Origin: Candidatus Taylorbacteria bacterium
GTDB lineage: Bacteria > Patescibacteriota > Minisyncoccia > Phycocordibacterales > HO2-43-120
Direction of reading: 5' to 3'
Assembly (NCBI GenBank): GCA_039934295.1
Contig: JBDTMN010000012.1
Coordinates: 1-37,613, forward strand
Length of the DNA stretch: 37,613 nt
Program-made: the position numbers and the translations under genes
Part shown: piece after piece, positions 14,231-21,900 of the stretch
How positions within the stretch are numbered: position 1 is the stretch's first letter
How the letters are laid out: each line of letters begins with the position of its first letter
Notes under the pieces: generated by a model
Told to the model about the DNA's origin: nothing
The model's input: only the letters and a program-made list of their open reading frames with translations
The model's database searches: none

Positions 14231-17200
14231 ATGAAAAGTGAGCGATTCGAGAACGCATCATCGAAACCTCTACCTGATGAAGAACAGAACGAGATTCCCT
14301 ACGATGTGGCAAAAGGAAGCGATTTTAATCTACTCAAAAAAAATGTTGCTAACACAAAGACACTCGACGGTTTGAATGGTTTGAATGAAATTGAAATAGC
14401 AAAGAAAAGCCATGAATTTAAAAGGATTGCCAGTTCCGCGTTGCATACTGCCCGTGAAATCAAGCGATGTGAGAAAAAAATGAAGCGTGAAAAAGATCCG
14501 CGCGCACCCATACTTGGAAATACCGCTGACCTTCTCTTGCATATATGGGAAAACGGTGCCTCGCTCGCAGAATTTTCAGATAAACTCACAAAGGGAGCGG
14601 AGGGTGGCGAACCGCGCTTCAGTGAGAGAGAGCGAGGATTTTACCGTCTTGCGTTAATTCAAATACAAACTGAACTGAATGAACTTTTTCATAAAATTGA
14701 GGAAATTCCGATTGAATCGGGGTTTAACCCAGAAAATCTGCGGAGATGGCTAAAAAAAACTATTGGTTCACTTGCCACAGTTGGAATTTTGGGCGTCGCT
14801 CTTTCCGGTGACGCAAGGCATGAACAAAACATTTGGGAAGTTGCCAAAACGCACCAATCCAAAGCAAAAAATGAAAAGATTGTTAAAAATAATAGTTACC
14901 AGCTTGTCAACCCTCTTCGAAATGGTGATATCTACAAACCTCATATCGGAGGTGAAGAGAACGGCGAGCCCGGCGAGTTTCTCCCTATGGAGCCGATTGC
15001 GAGAATCCACGAGCGTTTTGGTAGCGCGATAAAAGATCCTTTGTGGATGACAGAAATCACGATGCGCACACTCAATGGCGAATTTCACGTTATGGAATCT
15101 GAAGCAAATGAGACGAGTCCTCGCATTCATGCAGATGTAATACTAAAGCCAATCTCAGTGGCTAAAGACCTCGAGGTTGTTCTTCCCGCGCCTCTGGGCT
15201 TTATAGTTGGCGAAGTAAAAACTAAGCCCTACGTGCCATTTTCACTCAATAAAAATAATTCAATCATTACTTTTCAAGGTGATGTCCAAGATGTGGGAAT
15301 TCAATATACGGTCATCGAAGGCAAGCGAGATTTTCCGGAAACCATTTATCCGAATCCCGACACTCTTCGAACTGAAGACGCAAATAGAGTCATCAAAAAT
15401 TTATCGAATTCCACTTACGACAATGTTCCGGCAGTACTTGATAAGTATTTGGAAGATTTTACGTATATAGCAAGCAACGAGCTCGAGACACTTCTGAGTA
15501 GATTGCCTGGAACGATTGAAGAAAAAATCGGCGCCTTAAAAATCGGTAGCTGTGATACGTTGTCAGCCTACACTGCCGGTTTGCTTAACGATGCAAATAA
15601 ACGCGCGTTTGTAGGAGGCGGTTACCTCCAAAATGACGATTTCATCGACTCCTCTCGTCCTCATGCAAAGCTCATATTATTTACGGGCAATGGAAGCACC
15701 CCAGCCATGTATGAGACAACCGCCGCACCAAGAAAAAATTTTATCAACCTGAAATTTGGAGCTGAAGATAGAAAAGCGCTGGAAGAAATAATCGCAACGA
15801 GCGAGCCCGGCCGTGATCCTGCGACTCGCTCGAAAATATACGAGTCCTTCAAGGAAAAACTTAACCAAATTTTATCAACAGATGCCTACAGTAAATTTAA
15901 AAACAAAGAAAAATCGCCAGAAGGTAAAATTTCTATAAGCGAGCTTTACAATAAGCTTGAAGAAAAAATTGATAGTTTACCATCGATAAGGAGAATTGCC
16001 TCCATAGCAGGCGTTGAGATCGCCCTCATAGCCGCGCTTATCACAGCAGGAATTCTCGGTGCAAAGGGTATAAAAAATATAAAGAGAAAAGTCAGTATTA
16101 AACTTCGAGAAGGCACGAATGAAGAAACAGTTAAAGCTTTCCAATCACTCTCGAGAGATTCAACGGAAAGAGAAGACAACGCAGACCCTGAAGAGGACAA
16201 AGCTGTTCAGTCGCGCCTCGACATTCTCTATCAAAAACAGCCCGAACTCCAATCGTTATTCCCTCTCGAAGAGGTCAAGCAATTAACATTAAATGAGAAA
16301 CGTGATTACTGCAAACTGCTCCTTGTCGCGCGAATGTTTGTAAAAGAGCCTTGGGGAATGTTCGATATGATTTCTTCCGTGGTGAATCAAAGAGAGTTAG
16401 GTCGAGAAATTGAACGGCTGAAAGCGGATGGCATCTCAGTCGACAAATGGATGAATCGAGTCAGAGAAAATTTTACTGATGAGAAAAGAAAAGAAAGAAT
16501 GAAAAAGTATATTCCGGAAAACGTTAAAGGGATTATGGACGTAGGAACAAAGATTGCTGTTGAGAAACTAGAAAAAACCAATGGTGTTAACTCTACCATG
16601 TTATTTAAAATATTGGGGATCGGACCTGCCGACGAAAGTCAGGAAAAGGGCAAACCAAAGCCAATAGCTGAAACTGGTTTTGAATTTCATGAGTATTTCC
16701 CCTACAGCGAGGGCATGGATGCGCGGTCCATTGATTGGAATGTTTATGCAAGAAGCGACCAATTAGTGGTAAAAAGATTTTCCGAAGCGAGGCTTGATAA
16801 AAAAGTTCCTGCGATTGATGTGGTTATTGATGTCACGGAGCATGATACCGATGAGCTCTCCGGATTTGTGGCGATGTTGCTTTATACCAGAAAATATAAG
16901 CGTCTTGATATTCAATCGATTACGCTCACAAGCTACGATCAGGTTGTTTTACGACTCAACAAAACGGTCGTCACTAAACTTATTGAAGAAGGAAGACAAA
17001 GCATAGAATATCTTATTACAAAAATTAAAACTCTAAAATGGGAGCATAGTCTTGAAATGTTTAAAGGAAACTTATTGAACAATAGTCGGGAACTTAGGGA
17101 GCCACTTCTGAGGCTTCCTCCAAGGAATCTCGGACTTGATAAAAATGCCACAGTATTGGGAATAGGAGAATTGGGAGGATTTCGCTTTGCAAAACATTCT

Positions 17201-17269
17201 AAAAGAATTGATTCCTTTTTAGTATTCAAGAAGACAGAAGAGGAAAAAAATAAGAATCTATCTGTCTAG
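14231..17269 (+). CDS. Fusion of transglutaminase-like and DUF58 domains
   Basis: 1012 residues. A helical N-terminal region is followed by a hydrophobic segment (about 178-194). The long middle part contains a transglutaminase-like core: Cys441 in GSCDTLSAYTAGLL and His478 in SRPHAKLILF, with a Gly/Asp-rich loop between. A second membrane helix lies at about 588-612 (GVEIALIAALITAGILGAKG). The C-terminal half has the DUF58 signature at about 816-854: EYFPYSEGMDARSIDWNVYAR, then LVVKRFSEAR, followed by a VWA-like fold. In other bacteria DUF58 and TgpA-type transglutaminase proteins are separate genes next to a MoxR ATPase. Here both are in one chain, with no MoxR in the window. Function is unknown; a membrane assembly or cell-envelope role is plausible. 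Confidence 0.82.
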   Translation: MKSERFENASSKPLPDEEQNEIPYDVAKGSDFNLLKKNVANTKTLDGLNGLNEIEIAKKSHEFKRIASSALHTAREIKRCEKKMKREKDPRAPILGNTADLLLHIWENGASLAEFSDKLTKGAEGGEPRFSERERGFYRLALIQIQTELNELFHKIEEIPIESGFNPENLRRWLKKTIGSLATVGILGVALSGDARHEQNIWEVAKTHQSKAKNEKIVKNNSYQLVNPLRNGDIYKPHIGGEENGEPGEFLPMEPIARIHERFGSAIKDPLWMTEITMRTLNGEFHVMESEANETSPRIHADVILKPISVAKDLEVVLPAPLGFIVGEVKTKPYVPFSLNKNNSIITFQGDVQDVGIQYTVIEGKRDFPETIYPNPDTLRTEDANRVIKNLSNSTYDNVPAVLDKYLEDFTYIASNELETLLSRLPGTIEEKIGALKIGSCDTLSAYTAGLLNDANKRAFVGGGYLQNDDFIDSSRPHAKLILFTGNGSTPAMYETTAAPRKNFINLKFGAEDRKALEEIIATSEPGRDPATRSKIYESFKEKLNQILSTDAYSKFKNKEKSPEGKISISELYNKLEEKIDSLPSIRRIASIAGVEIALIAALITAGILGAKGIKNIKRKVSIKLREGTNEETVKAFQSLSRDSTEREDNADPEEDKAVQSRLDILYQKQPELQSLFPLEEVKQLTLNEKRDYCKLLLVARMFVKEPWGMFDMISSVVNQRELGREIERLKADGISVDKWMNRVRENFTDEKRKERMKKYIPENVKGIMDVGTKIAVEKLEKTNGVNSTMLFKILGIGPADESQEKGKPKPIAETGFEFHEYFPYSEGMDARSIDWNVYARSDQLVVKRFSEARLDKKVPAIDVVIDVTEHDTDELSGFVAMLLYTRKYKRLDIQSITLTSYDQVVLRLNKTVVTKLIEEGRQSIEYLITKIKTLKWEHSLEMFKGNLLNNSRELREPLLRLPPRNLGLDKNATVLGIGELGGFRFAKHSKRIDSFLVFKKTEEEKNKNLSV

Positions 17270-17310
17270 GTTTTAGGGCTAGAAGCATAGCGCAATCTCA
17301 AAATCCCCGT

Positions 17311-17316
17311 TATAAT
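17311..17316 (+). promoter_or_regulatory. -10 element TATAAT, leaderless start
   Basis: Perfect TATAAT ending 6 bases before ATG 17323. Confidence 0.65.
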
Positions 17317-17322
17317 GCACTT

Positions 17323-17748
17323 ATGGCAGAAATAAAAACAAAAGTTAACGATGCTAATGTTGCGGATTTTATCAATTCAGTAGCGGACGAAACGAAGAGA
17401 AAAGACGGCCACGAGCTTCTTAGGATTTTTAACGGGATTACTGGTGAGAAACCAAAAATGTGGGGCACAAGTATTATTGGATTTGGTTCCTACCATTACA
17501 AATCTGAAAAGAGCGCGCAAGAGGGTGACTGGTTGCTCACTGGATTCTCTCCTCGAAAGCAAAATTTAACTCTCTACGTAATGCAGGGCAATGCCCCCAT
17601 TACTCCCCTTCTCAAAAAACTGGGGAAACATAAAACGAGCATGGGCTGTTTATATATTAATAAATTGGCAGATGTTGACATCAGCGTGCTCAAAAAAATC
17701 ATCCAAAAATCTTTCGTATCAAGGAAGAAAAAGTATAATAGTAAATAA
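17323..17748 (+). CDS. DUF1801 family protein
   Basis: 141 residues. KMWGTSIIGFGSYHYKSEKSAQEGDWLLTGFSPRKQNLTLYVM is the family core, followed by PLLKKLGKHKTSMGCLYINKL, the second conserved block. DUF1801 proteins are small soluble alpha/beta proteins of unknown biochemical role, common in stress-type accessory gene clusters. The start is fixed by a -10 box 6 bases upstream. The next gene begins 4 bases after the stop, so the two may form an operon. Confidence 0.92.
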   Translation: MAEIKTKVNDANVADFINSVADETKRKDGHELLRIFNGITGEKPKMWGTSIIGFGSYHYKSEKSAQEGDWLLTGFSPRKQNLTLYVMQGNAPITPLLKKLGKHKTSMGCLYINKLADVDISVLKKIIQKSFVSRKKKYNSK

Positions 17749-17752
17749 GCTT

Positions 17753-17980
17753 ATGCATACAATGCCGACAGATTTACGAAAGGCGCTTACATCATCGCCT
17801 GCGGCGCAGAGCGCTTGGGACGACATTACACCGCTCGCTCGAAATGAGTGGATTTGCTGGGTCGTTTCCGTGAAGAAAGAAGAGACGAGAAAAGATCATG
17901 TGAGGAGAGCAATAGAGGAGCTTGTAGGGGGAAAACGCCGACCTTGCTGTTGGGCGGGTTGCAGTCATCGCTCTAAATAA
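17753..17980 (+). CDS. YdeI/OmpD-associated-like small protein
   Basis: 75 residues from ATG 17753; ATG 17762 is an alternative. DLRKALTSSPAAQSAWDDITPLARNEWICWV and then RRAIEELVGGKRRPCCWAGCSHR match the short stand-alone form of YdeI-type bacteriocin-protection proteins, where TPLAR and KRRPCCW are typical. The molecular function is unknown. It follows the DUF1801 gene by 4 bases; a TATAAT (17734-17739) near the end of that gene could also give a separate transcript. The repeat motif GTGGCTGACCCC starts 10 bases after the stop. Confidence 0.82.
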   Translation: MHTMPTDLRKALTSSPAAQSAWDDITPLARNEWICWVVSVKKEETRKDHVRRAIEELVGGKRRPCCWAGCSHRSK

Positions 17981-17984
17981 TCTA

Positions 17985-18002
17985 AAAATTGTGGCTGACC
18001 CC
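17985..18002 (+). repeat. Copy of the AAAAATNGTGGCTGACCCC motif
   Basis: Same 18-20 bases as the outer ends of the repeats at 19649 and 21946, here on the plus strand and alone. Confidence 0.6.
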
Positions 18003-18007
18003 ATTAT

Positions 18008-18027
18008 CCCCCATAATCGGGGGTTTT
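18008..18027 (+). terminator. Possible terminator after the YdeI-like gene
   Basis: CCCCC and GGGGG with a 6-base loop followed by four T, 28 bases past the stop, between two convergent genes. Confidence 0.5.
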
Positions 18028-18048
18028 GAAAAGATTTCCTGTAACTTT

Positions 18049-18420
18049 TTAATTTTTAACTAAAACTTTGAATCCGCCGTTTGCAAAACGCTTCATGTTG
18101 AAAGGCATCGCTTTCTCGTCAAAATCTTTCATACTTGGATCGCTCATCACTTTTTTGTTTATTTGATCGCGACTCGTTTTAGATTTATATACTATAAAGG
18201 AGAAAATGACGGTTTCATCGGACTTGAGCTTGGCAAGTTTTTTAAAGCCTAGTCCCATCCCTTTTTGAACATTCAAATCATCGCCCACACATTCAAAATA
18301 CTCAAGTGCTCCATATTTTTTCCAGGTCTTGGCACCCCAAGTAGCCATTTTACGATAGGCAGCTAGATCCCTTTTCTTTATTGGTATTACGAACCCGTCT
18401 ACATATGTTCCTTTTTTCAT
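18049..18420 (-). CDS. DUF1428 family protein
   Basis: 123 residues. TYVDGFVIPIKKRDLAAYRKMA, WKKYGALEYFECVGDDL, TVIFSFIVYKSKTSRDQINKKVM and MPFNMKRFANGGFKVLV are the four conserved blocks of DUF1428 (YbaA-like), which adopts a ferredoxin-like dimeric alpha-beta barrel fold. Function unknown. TATAAT (18427-18432) ends 6 bases before ATG 18420, so the mRNA is probably leaderless. It faces the YdeI-like gene convergently. Confidence 0.92.
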   Translation of the reverse strand: MKKGTYVDGFVIPIKKRDLAAYRKMATWGAKTWKKYGALEYFECVGDDLNVQKGMGLGFKKLAKLKSDETVIFSFIVYKSKTSRDQINKKVMSDPSMKDFDEKAMPFNMKRFANGGFKVLVKN

Positions 18421-18426
18421 GATTGC

Positions 18427-18432
18427 ATTATA
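18427..18432 (-). promoter_or_regulatory. -10 element TATAAT, leaderless start
   Basis: Perfect TATAAT on the minus strand, 6 bases before ATG 18420. Confidence 0.65.
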
Positions 18433-18525
18433 TTTGTTTTATATTAATAAATCAATAGGAAGTTCACGGATGGAATGTATCCGCTGGTTAGGCAGACCTG
18501 TGAGGAGTTGGCGAGAGTGCTTTAA

Positions 18526-18636
18526 TTACTCCATCGACATCAAAACGAGTTGGCTGTTTTTGTCGGTATATAAAACATTACGAAAATTATCATTTTCGAG
18601 CGAGAGCTTTTCAATATTTGTAACGTATCCTTTCAT
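18526..18636 (-). pseudogene. 5' remnant of a cupin gene
   Basis: 36 codons reading MKGYVTNIEKLSLENDNFRNV and then LYTDKNSQLVLMSMEE-like residues before a TAA. This matches the N-terminus of a small cupin family common in this group, which normally continues with PGEEIG and a histidine-rich barrel. Here the frame stops before any metal ligand, so only the first strand remains. The -10 box TATATT (18644-18649) is still in place, 7 bases from the ATG. The loss of the 3' part points to a deletion between 18421 and 18526. Confidence 0.65.
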
Positions 18637-18651
18637 AATGTTGAATATATG

Positions 18652-19122
18652 TTAAGCCGAATGTAGCCCTTGCCGCAACGTAGACTCGAGTTTTTCCGGC
18701 TCATCGGTACCAATGCGATATATTTTTCCGCTCTTCATGGTTATTTCAACTGCGTCAAAACCGGAAACGCTATAGATCCACATGTGCGGCCAGAACCACA
18801 GCCGTATGCCCCAGCCGTAGTACCAATGATTTTTTACTTTTCTGATTGTGGCGATCTCAGTCAATGAAAACTTTTTGCGGAAAATTCCCCAACCAAAACG
18901 GATTTTTAGAAATTGTTCGTCAGTCATGACGGTGAGTGTCGAAAGCGAGGCGAGAATAAACAGAACGAATACCATGATGGCAGTAATAGCAAAATTTGTG
19001 CCAGAGTCAACTGAAGGAGGCTCAGCTCTGGCCGTGATTTGAAGCCATGCGAAAAGTACTAGCACAACCAGCGTAATAACCAGCATCAAGTAACCTATCT
19101 GTGTGTGTTTATAACGTTCCAT
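18652..19122 (-). CDS. Two-helix membrane protein with a PH-like domain
   Basis: 156 residues. Two membrane helices (about 11-30 and 44-66) are separated by a short Glu/Pro/Ser loop. The C-terminal part (LKIRFGWGIFRKKFSLTEIATIRKVKNHWYYGWG, then VEITMKSGKIYRIGTDEPEKLESTLRQ) is beta-rich and resembles the bacterial PH domains found after membrane helices. Function is unknown. TATATT with a TGC extension (19129-19137) ends 6 bases before ATG 19122. The gene lies 18 bases after the tspO stop on the same strand. Confidence 0.75.
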   Translation of the reverse strand: MERYKHTQIGYLMLVITLVVLVLFAWLQITARAEPPSVDSGTNFAITAIMVFVLFILASLSTLTVMTDEQFLKIRFGWGIFRKKFSLTEIATIRKVKNHWYYGWGIRLWFWPHMWIYSVSGFDAVEITMKSGKIYRIGTDEPEKLESTLRQGLHSA

Positions 19123-19128
19123 GTCTCT

Positions 19129-19134
19129 AATATA
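19129..19134 (-). promoter_or_regulatory. Extended -10 element, leaderless start
   Basis: TGC-TATATT on the minus strand ending 6 bases before ATG 19122. Confidence 0.6.
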
Positions 19135-19140
19135 GCAATT

Positions 19141-19617
19141 CTAATTCAAAACCCATATCGCAAGGTTGAGATATGTAGCAAAGCTTACCCAAAGAATATA
19201 CGGGATGAGTAGATACATCGCGGGCTTCGAGATTTTGTAAAAAAGAGTCATAGTCCAGACGATTGCAAGCCACATAGCGACTATGTTTACCAGTGCCCAA
19301 GCCGGACTATGCAGACCAAAGAATACAATTGACCAGAGAGCATTGAGTGCAAGCTGAAATCCAAATACACCAAGAGCCTTTCGCACATCTCTGCGATTCA
19401 AGCCTTTGTTCCAAACGAGAAATGCCGAGATACCCATGAGGGCGTACAGCGTCGTCCAGACCGGACCGAATATCCACGAAGGCGGATTGAATGCGGGCTT
19501 TGCGAGAGTTACATACCATGTTGGAATAGCGGAAATGGTAAATAGCGAACCCAAGATGCCGGCTAGTTCAGAAACTAGGATCGCTGTGACGAGTTTAAGG
19601 AAGGAGTTGAGCTTCAC
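19141..19617 (-). CDS. tspO: TspO/MBR family membrane protein
   Basis: 158 residues with five membrane helices. WYVTLAKPAFNPPSWIFGPVWTTLYALMGISAFLVW is the family signature (KPxFxPP and GPVWxxLY), followed by FQLALNALWSIVFFGLHSPAWALV. TspO proteins bind porphyrins and related ligands and are linked to stress and tetrapyrrole control; the ligand in an organism that likely lacks heme synthesis is unclear. Start is GTG 19617, with TGC-TAAAAT (19624-19632) ending 6 bases upstream. Confidence 0.95.
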   Translation of the reverse strand: MKLNSFLKLVTAILVSELAGILGSLFTISAIPTWYVTLAKPAFNPPSWIFGPVWTTLYALMGISAFLVWNKGLNRRDVRKALGVFGFQLALNALWSIVFFGLHSPAWALVNIVAMWLAIVWTMTLFYKISKPAMYLLIPYILWVSFATYLNLAIWVLN

Positions 19618-19623
19618 TATCTA

Positions 19624-19629
19624 ATTTTA
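19624..19629 (-). promoter_or_regulatory. Extended -10 element of tspO, leaderless start
   Basis: TGC-TAAAAT on the minus strand, 6 bases before GTG 19617. It would favour the GTG as first codon. Confidence 0.55.
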
Positions 19630-19648
19630 GCATATAAATGTGGGGTAT

Positions 19649-19709
19649 GGGGTCAGCCACTATTTTTTGCCGTCGTAAAACTTTTTTTACTTAAATAATC
19701 ATTGGGCTC
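19649..19709 (-). repeat. Repeat block A, copy 1
   Basis: About 60 bp nearly identical to 21946-22006: GGTCAGCCACTATTTTTTGC, then CGTAAA, then AAATAATCATTGGGCTC. Identity stops at GGGCTC, the point where the second copy continues into tRNA 3'-end sequence. Confidence 0.8.
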
Positions 19710-19771
19710 GACATAGTACGAGAAATAGGAAACTTATGGATTTTCAAGGGAGATAAGAGAAGCGCTCGCGA

Positions 19772-20230
19772 TTAAAAATCCGCAATCACAATCTTTCCCA
19801 TCTTCATCATCTTGGCAAAAGCACCTGGACGCTTTATTAATTCCTCCATATTTTCTGGTGTCACCTGCCAGCTCAGTCCATGCTTGTCTTTGAGCCAACC
19901 ACATATTTCAGATTCTGGCACGTTTGAGAGTTTCTCATAGTAGTAATCAATCTCTTTCTGATCTTTGCAAGGAATAGAAAAGGATACTGACTCATTAAAC
20001 TTAAACTCCGGACCGGCGTTAATAGCCACGAAACGATTGCCGCTTAGTTCAAATTCAATCGTCAAAATCTTACCCGCAAGGTTAAGTTGAAAATCGGCCA
20101 AACCTTCCTCGGCGCTCTTCGGATAATGAGTTGTGGAAATAACTTTACTGTTCGGAAATACTGACAGGTAAAAATCGACTGCTTCCTTAGCATTGCCATC
20201 GAACCATAGATTAGGTGTAATATTTTTCAT
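19772..20230 (-). CDS. VOC superfamily (PhnB/YjdN-like) protein
   Basis: 152 residues. ITPNLWFDGNAKEAVDFYLSVFPNSKV at the start and CGWLKDKHGLSWQVTPENMEELI near the end are the hallmarks of PhnB-like glyoxalase/dioxygenase-fold proteins. FVAINAGPEFKFNESVSFSIPC lies between. Many members lack a known reaction; old names such as 3-demethylubiquinone methyltransferase are not reliable. TATAAT (20262-20267 region) gives a leader of about 25 bases. The gene is enclosed by repeat block A and block B, so it may be cargo of that repeat unit. Confidence 0.9.
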   Translation of the reverse strand: MKNITPNLWFDGNAKEAVDFYLSVFPNSKVISTTHYPKSAEEGLADFQLNLAGKILTIEFELSGNRFVAINAGPEFKFNESVSFSIPCKDQKEIDYYYEKLSNVPESEICGWLKDKHGLSWQVTPENMEELIKRPGAFAKMMKMGKIVIADF

Positions 20231-20290
20231 AATATTTTTGGTTAATTGTTAATAATACTATTATATCAAAACTCGCTGAGTATGTTTATT

Positions 20291-20321
20291 CTAAGGCAGA
20301 CTATTTATGCTAGCGGCTCCG
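20291..20321 (-). repeat. Repeat block B, copy 1, with a fragment of the tRNA-Asn 3' end
   Basis: CTAAGGCAGACT-TTTATGCTA-CGGCTCCG matches 22159-22189 except two bases. In the second copy these bases run directly into the tRNA-Asn acceptor end. Here identity stops after GGCTCCG, inside what would be the acceptor stem. Confidence 0.8.
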
Positions 20322-20432
20322 TACTGTGGACGCATTCAGAACTGCTAATTGGAAGAGGATACAACAAGATTTGGAAATGAGCGGGATTTTGGGACTTTTT
20401 TCAACACCTACACTTCAGAACTAATTATTTGA

Positions 20433-20438
20433 TATAAT
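20433..20438 (+). promoter_or_regulatory. -10 element TATAAT, short leader
   Basis: Perfect TATAAT ending 8 bases before ATG 20447. Confidence 0.55.
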
Positions 20439-20446
20439 CATTAAAT

Positions 20447-20686
20447 ATGAAATTAACAAATGATAGCTATATAATTTCAATGGGTACAAAAAACTTCACT
20501 GAAAAATATTTTCGTGATAAAGATGGCTGGGTTAAAATTTCTGAAAAAGGAAATAAGTTTGCGATGACAGCAGAACAACTTCTTAATCATCTATTGCCAG
20601 CTATCTCTGGAGTAAAGCCAAATCTAATATGGAAAGTTGAATATAAGTATCAGAAGGATTTAAAACACACAAAGATAAAGAAGTAA
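20447..20686 (+). CDS. Small hypothetical protein
   Basis: 79 residues, lysine-rich, not recognised. SYIISMGTKNFTEKYFRDKDGWVKISEKG reads as a beta hairpin followed by MTAEQLLNHLLPAISGV, an amphipathic helix, and a basic tail. No membrane helix or signal peptide. The placement of TATAAT 8 bases before the ATG supports the start and argues that it is a real gene. The structured RNA candidate at 20724 begins 38 bases after its stop. Confidence 0.65.
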   Translation: MKLTNDSYIISMGTKNFTEKYFRDKDGWVKISEKGNKFAMTAEQLLNHLLPAISGVKPNLIWKVEYKYQKDLKHTKIKK

Positions 20687-20711
20687 ATTTCCAACTTTTT
20701 CTTTTAATTAG

Positions 20712-20717
20712 TACAAT
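20712..20717 (+). promoter_or_regulatory. Candidate -10 element for the structured RNA
   Basis: TACAAT ends 7 bases before 20724, the first paired base of the folded element. The -35 region is weak. Confidence 0.4.
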
Positions 20718-20723
20718 ATTTCA

Positions 20724-20818
20724 CAAAAGGTTCTGAACCCTATCTGGGTAAAAAAATCACCTTACAAATTAAGATGATTTTAATGGCTCGACAGGGTGGC
20801 TGAGGTAGGAACCTTTTG
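20724..20818 (+). ncRNA. Candidate structured RNA with a closed multi-helix junction
   Basis: CAAAAGGTTC (20724-20733) pairs perfectly with GAACCTTTTG (20809-20818), closing a 95-base element. Inside are ACCC/GGGT (20737-20749), AAAATCA/TGATTTT continuing with CTTA-loop-TAAG after one mismatch (20753-20781), and a weak CTCG/TGAG stem (20787-20804). Together they make a four-way junction. GGTAGGA and a TTG codon lie in the 3' strand of the closing stem, so folding could hide a start site. I do not recognise a known riboswitch class. Inferred from base pairing only. Confidence 0.4.
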
Positions 20819-20923
20819 CAAGCAGGACAAAGAGCTTATTTGGATCCCAAATATCAAGCAGGGTTTCTTAAGAATTACACAGCCGACGGAGGCGGAGATG
20901 GCGGAATTTATATAAAAAAATAA
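20816..20923 (+). CDS. Possible 35-residue peptide or C-terminal gene remnant
   Basis: A frame open after TGA 20801 runs to TAA 20921. From TTG 20816, 5 bases after AGGA, it encodes 35 residues: QAGQRAYLDPKYQAGFLKN then YTADGGGDGGIYIKK. The composition looks like real protein, and the Gly/Asp-rich end could be a loop of a larger domain, so it may be the tail of a deleted gene instead. No ATG is available. Low confidence. Confidence 0.3.
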   Translation: MQAGQRAYLDPKYQAGFLKNYTADGGGDGGIYIKK

Positions 20924-20947
20924 ACACCACATCGTTTTGATGTGGTG
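20914..20947 (-). terminator. Terminator of the 253-residue orphan gene
   Basis: Minus strand CACCACATC pairs with GATGTGGTG around a 5-base loop, then TTTATTTTTTT. Confidence 0.85.
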
Positions 20948-20993
20948 GCGCTTGAAACTTTTTACCCTTAGGTGTCTCTAACCTTTGTATTTC

Positions 20994-21755
20994 CTACGCG
21001 GCGATCGGCCGATAGACCGAGCACATGGATTCGTATTCTGCATCCACGAATTTGACCTCCTTCTCTTCCGTTGTGTTGGAGAAGAAGATGTTCTTGGTTG
21101 GACGGATCTGAGGATCTCGGACTGCCGCCACACGATAGAAGTCGTAGACGGTATCGCTGTTGCTGAAGTTGCCACTGACGCGGCGCTTTTTCGGTCCCTT
21201 CATCACGACGGGACAATCGATCATCCAGAAGTGCCGAGTCCCTTCATCGCATCCCACGCCCGCAATCGGAAATTTGGTCTGCAGATGAGGGTGCTGAGCG
21301 CTGAGAGCCAGGAGTTCTTCGACCAAAACTGGCCGATACCCGTAAGCTTTCAGCTCCTCAAGGATTTCGTCGTGATGCATCTGACGGCCTTTGCCGAAGT
21401 AAAAGATGGTCACGTTCACGTCCTCTTCGCGAGCGCCCAGGAATGAGCGATCGGGAATGTGTTCGTCAGGCTGCGTTTCGCAACCCGTCAAGACAGCAGC
21501 CTCGCGCAGCGTGAGCTTGCGATTGACCTTCACCGTCACATCGAAGTGAGCAGGTTCAGGCCATTTTTTCAAACCGAGTGCCGGTCTGACCTCGCTTCGT
21601 ACGAGATATCCACGACTGCGGATACCTGCGACGAGATCAGGCAGGATGCCCGATTCGAGGATGTGCTGCCACTCATTCCGAGTGACGTTCAGTGGTGCGA
21701 GCACGTTGTTGTAGAGGTGCTCGATTTGTTCTTCGCTTAGTGTTTTCGTTTTCAT
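20994..21755 (-). CDS. Hypothetical protein
   Basis: 253 residues, no recognised family. The N-terminus is helical (LSEEQIEHLYNNVLAPLNVTRNEWQHILES). A middle segment HFDVTVKVNRKLTLREAAVLTGCETQPD, then DVNVTIFYFGKGRQMHHDEILEELKAYGYRPVLVEELLAL, looks alpha/beta. GVGCDEGTRHFWMIDCPVVMKG and RVAAVRDPQ follow. No signal peptide. AAGGAAAG 8 bases before ATG 21755 is a good ribosome site. The gene has a TTGACA promoter, a 140-base leader with a 10-bp hairpin, and a terminator. It has the same isolated layout as the orphan genes at 9.8-12.6 kb. Confidence 0.72.
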   Translation of the reverse strand: MKTKTLSEEQIEHLYNNVLAPLNVTRNEWQHILESGILPDLVAGIRSRGYLVRSEVRPALGLKKWPEPAHFDVTVKVNRKLTLREAAVLTGCETQPDEHIPDRSFLGAREEDVNVTIFYFGKGRQMHHDEILEELKAYGYRPVLVEELLALSAQHPHLQTKFPIAGVGCDEGTRHFWMIDCPVVMKGPKKRRVSGNFSNSDTVYDFYRVAAVRDPQIRPTKNIFFSNTTEEKEVKFVDAEYESMCSVYRPIAA

Positions 21756-21822
21756 TGCTGACTTTCCTTTTTATTGGAGGTCTGTGTTTTGTTGCAAAGT
21801 TTAGCCACATAGGTTTTTAACC

Positions 21823-21865
21823 GCAACATAAAATGGACAAGGCTTGCTTATCACCTTTATGTTGC
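21823..21865 (-). promoter_or_regulatory. Leader hairpin of the 253-residue orphan gene
   Basis: GCAACATAAA and TTTATGTTGC form a perfect 10-bp stem with a 23-base loop in the 5' leader. Confidence 0.5.
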
Positions 21866-21900
21866 AGTGAAGGGTAATTTCAAAAAACTGTACTGGTACT

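Noticed and set aside
18419-18655. 78-codon plus-strand frame opposite the cupin remnant
   Set aside because: The minus-strand cupin similarity explains the open frame; no promoter or ribosome site on the plus strand.
20731-20806. Resemblance to TPP riboswitch strings (GAACC-ATCTGG and GGCTGAG)
   Set aside because: The strings occur in the reverse order to the TPP aptamer and the required helices do not form.
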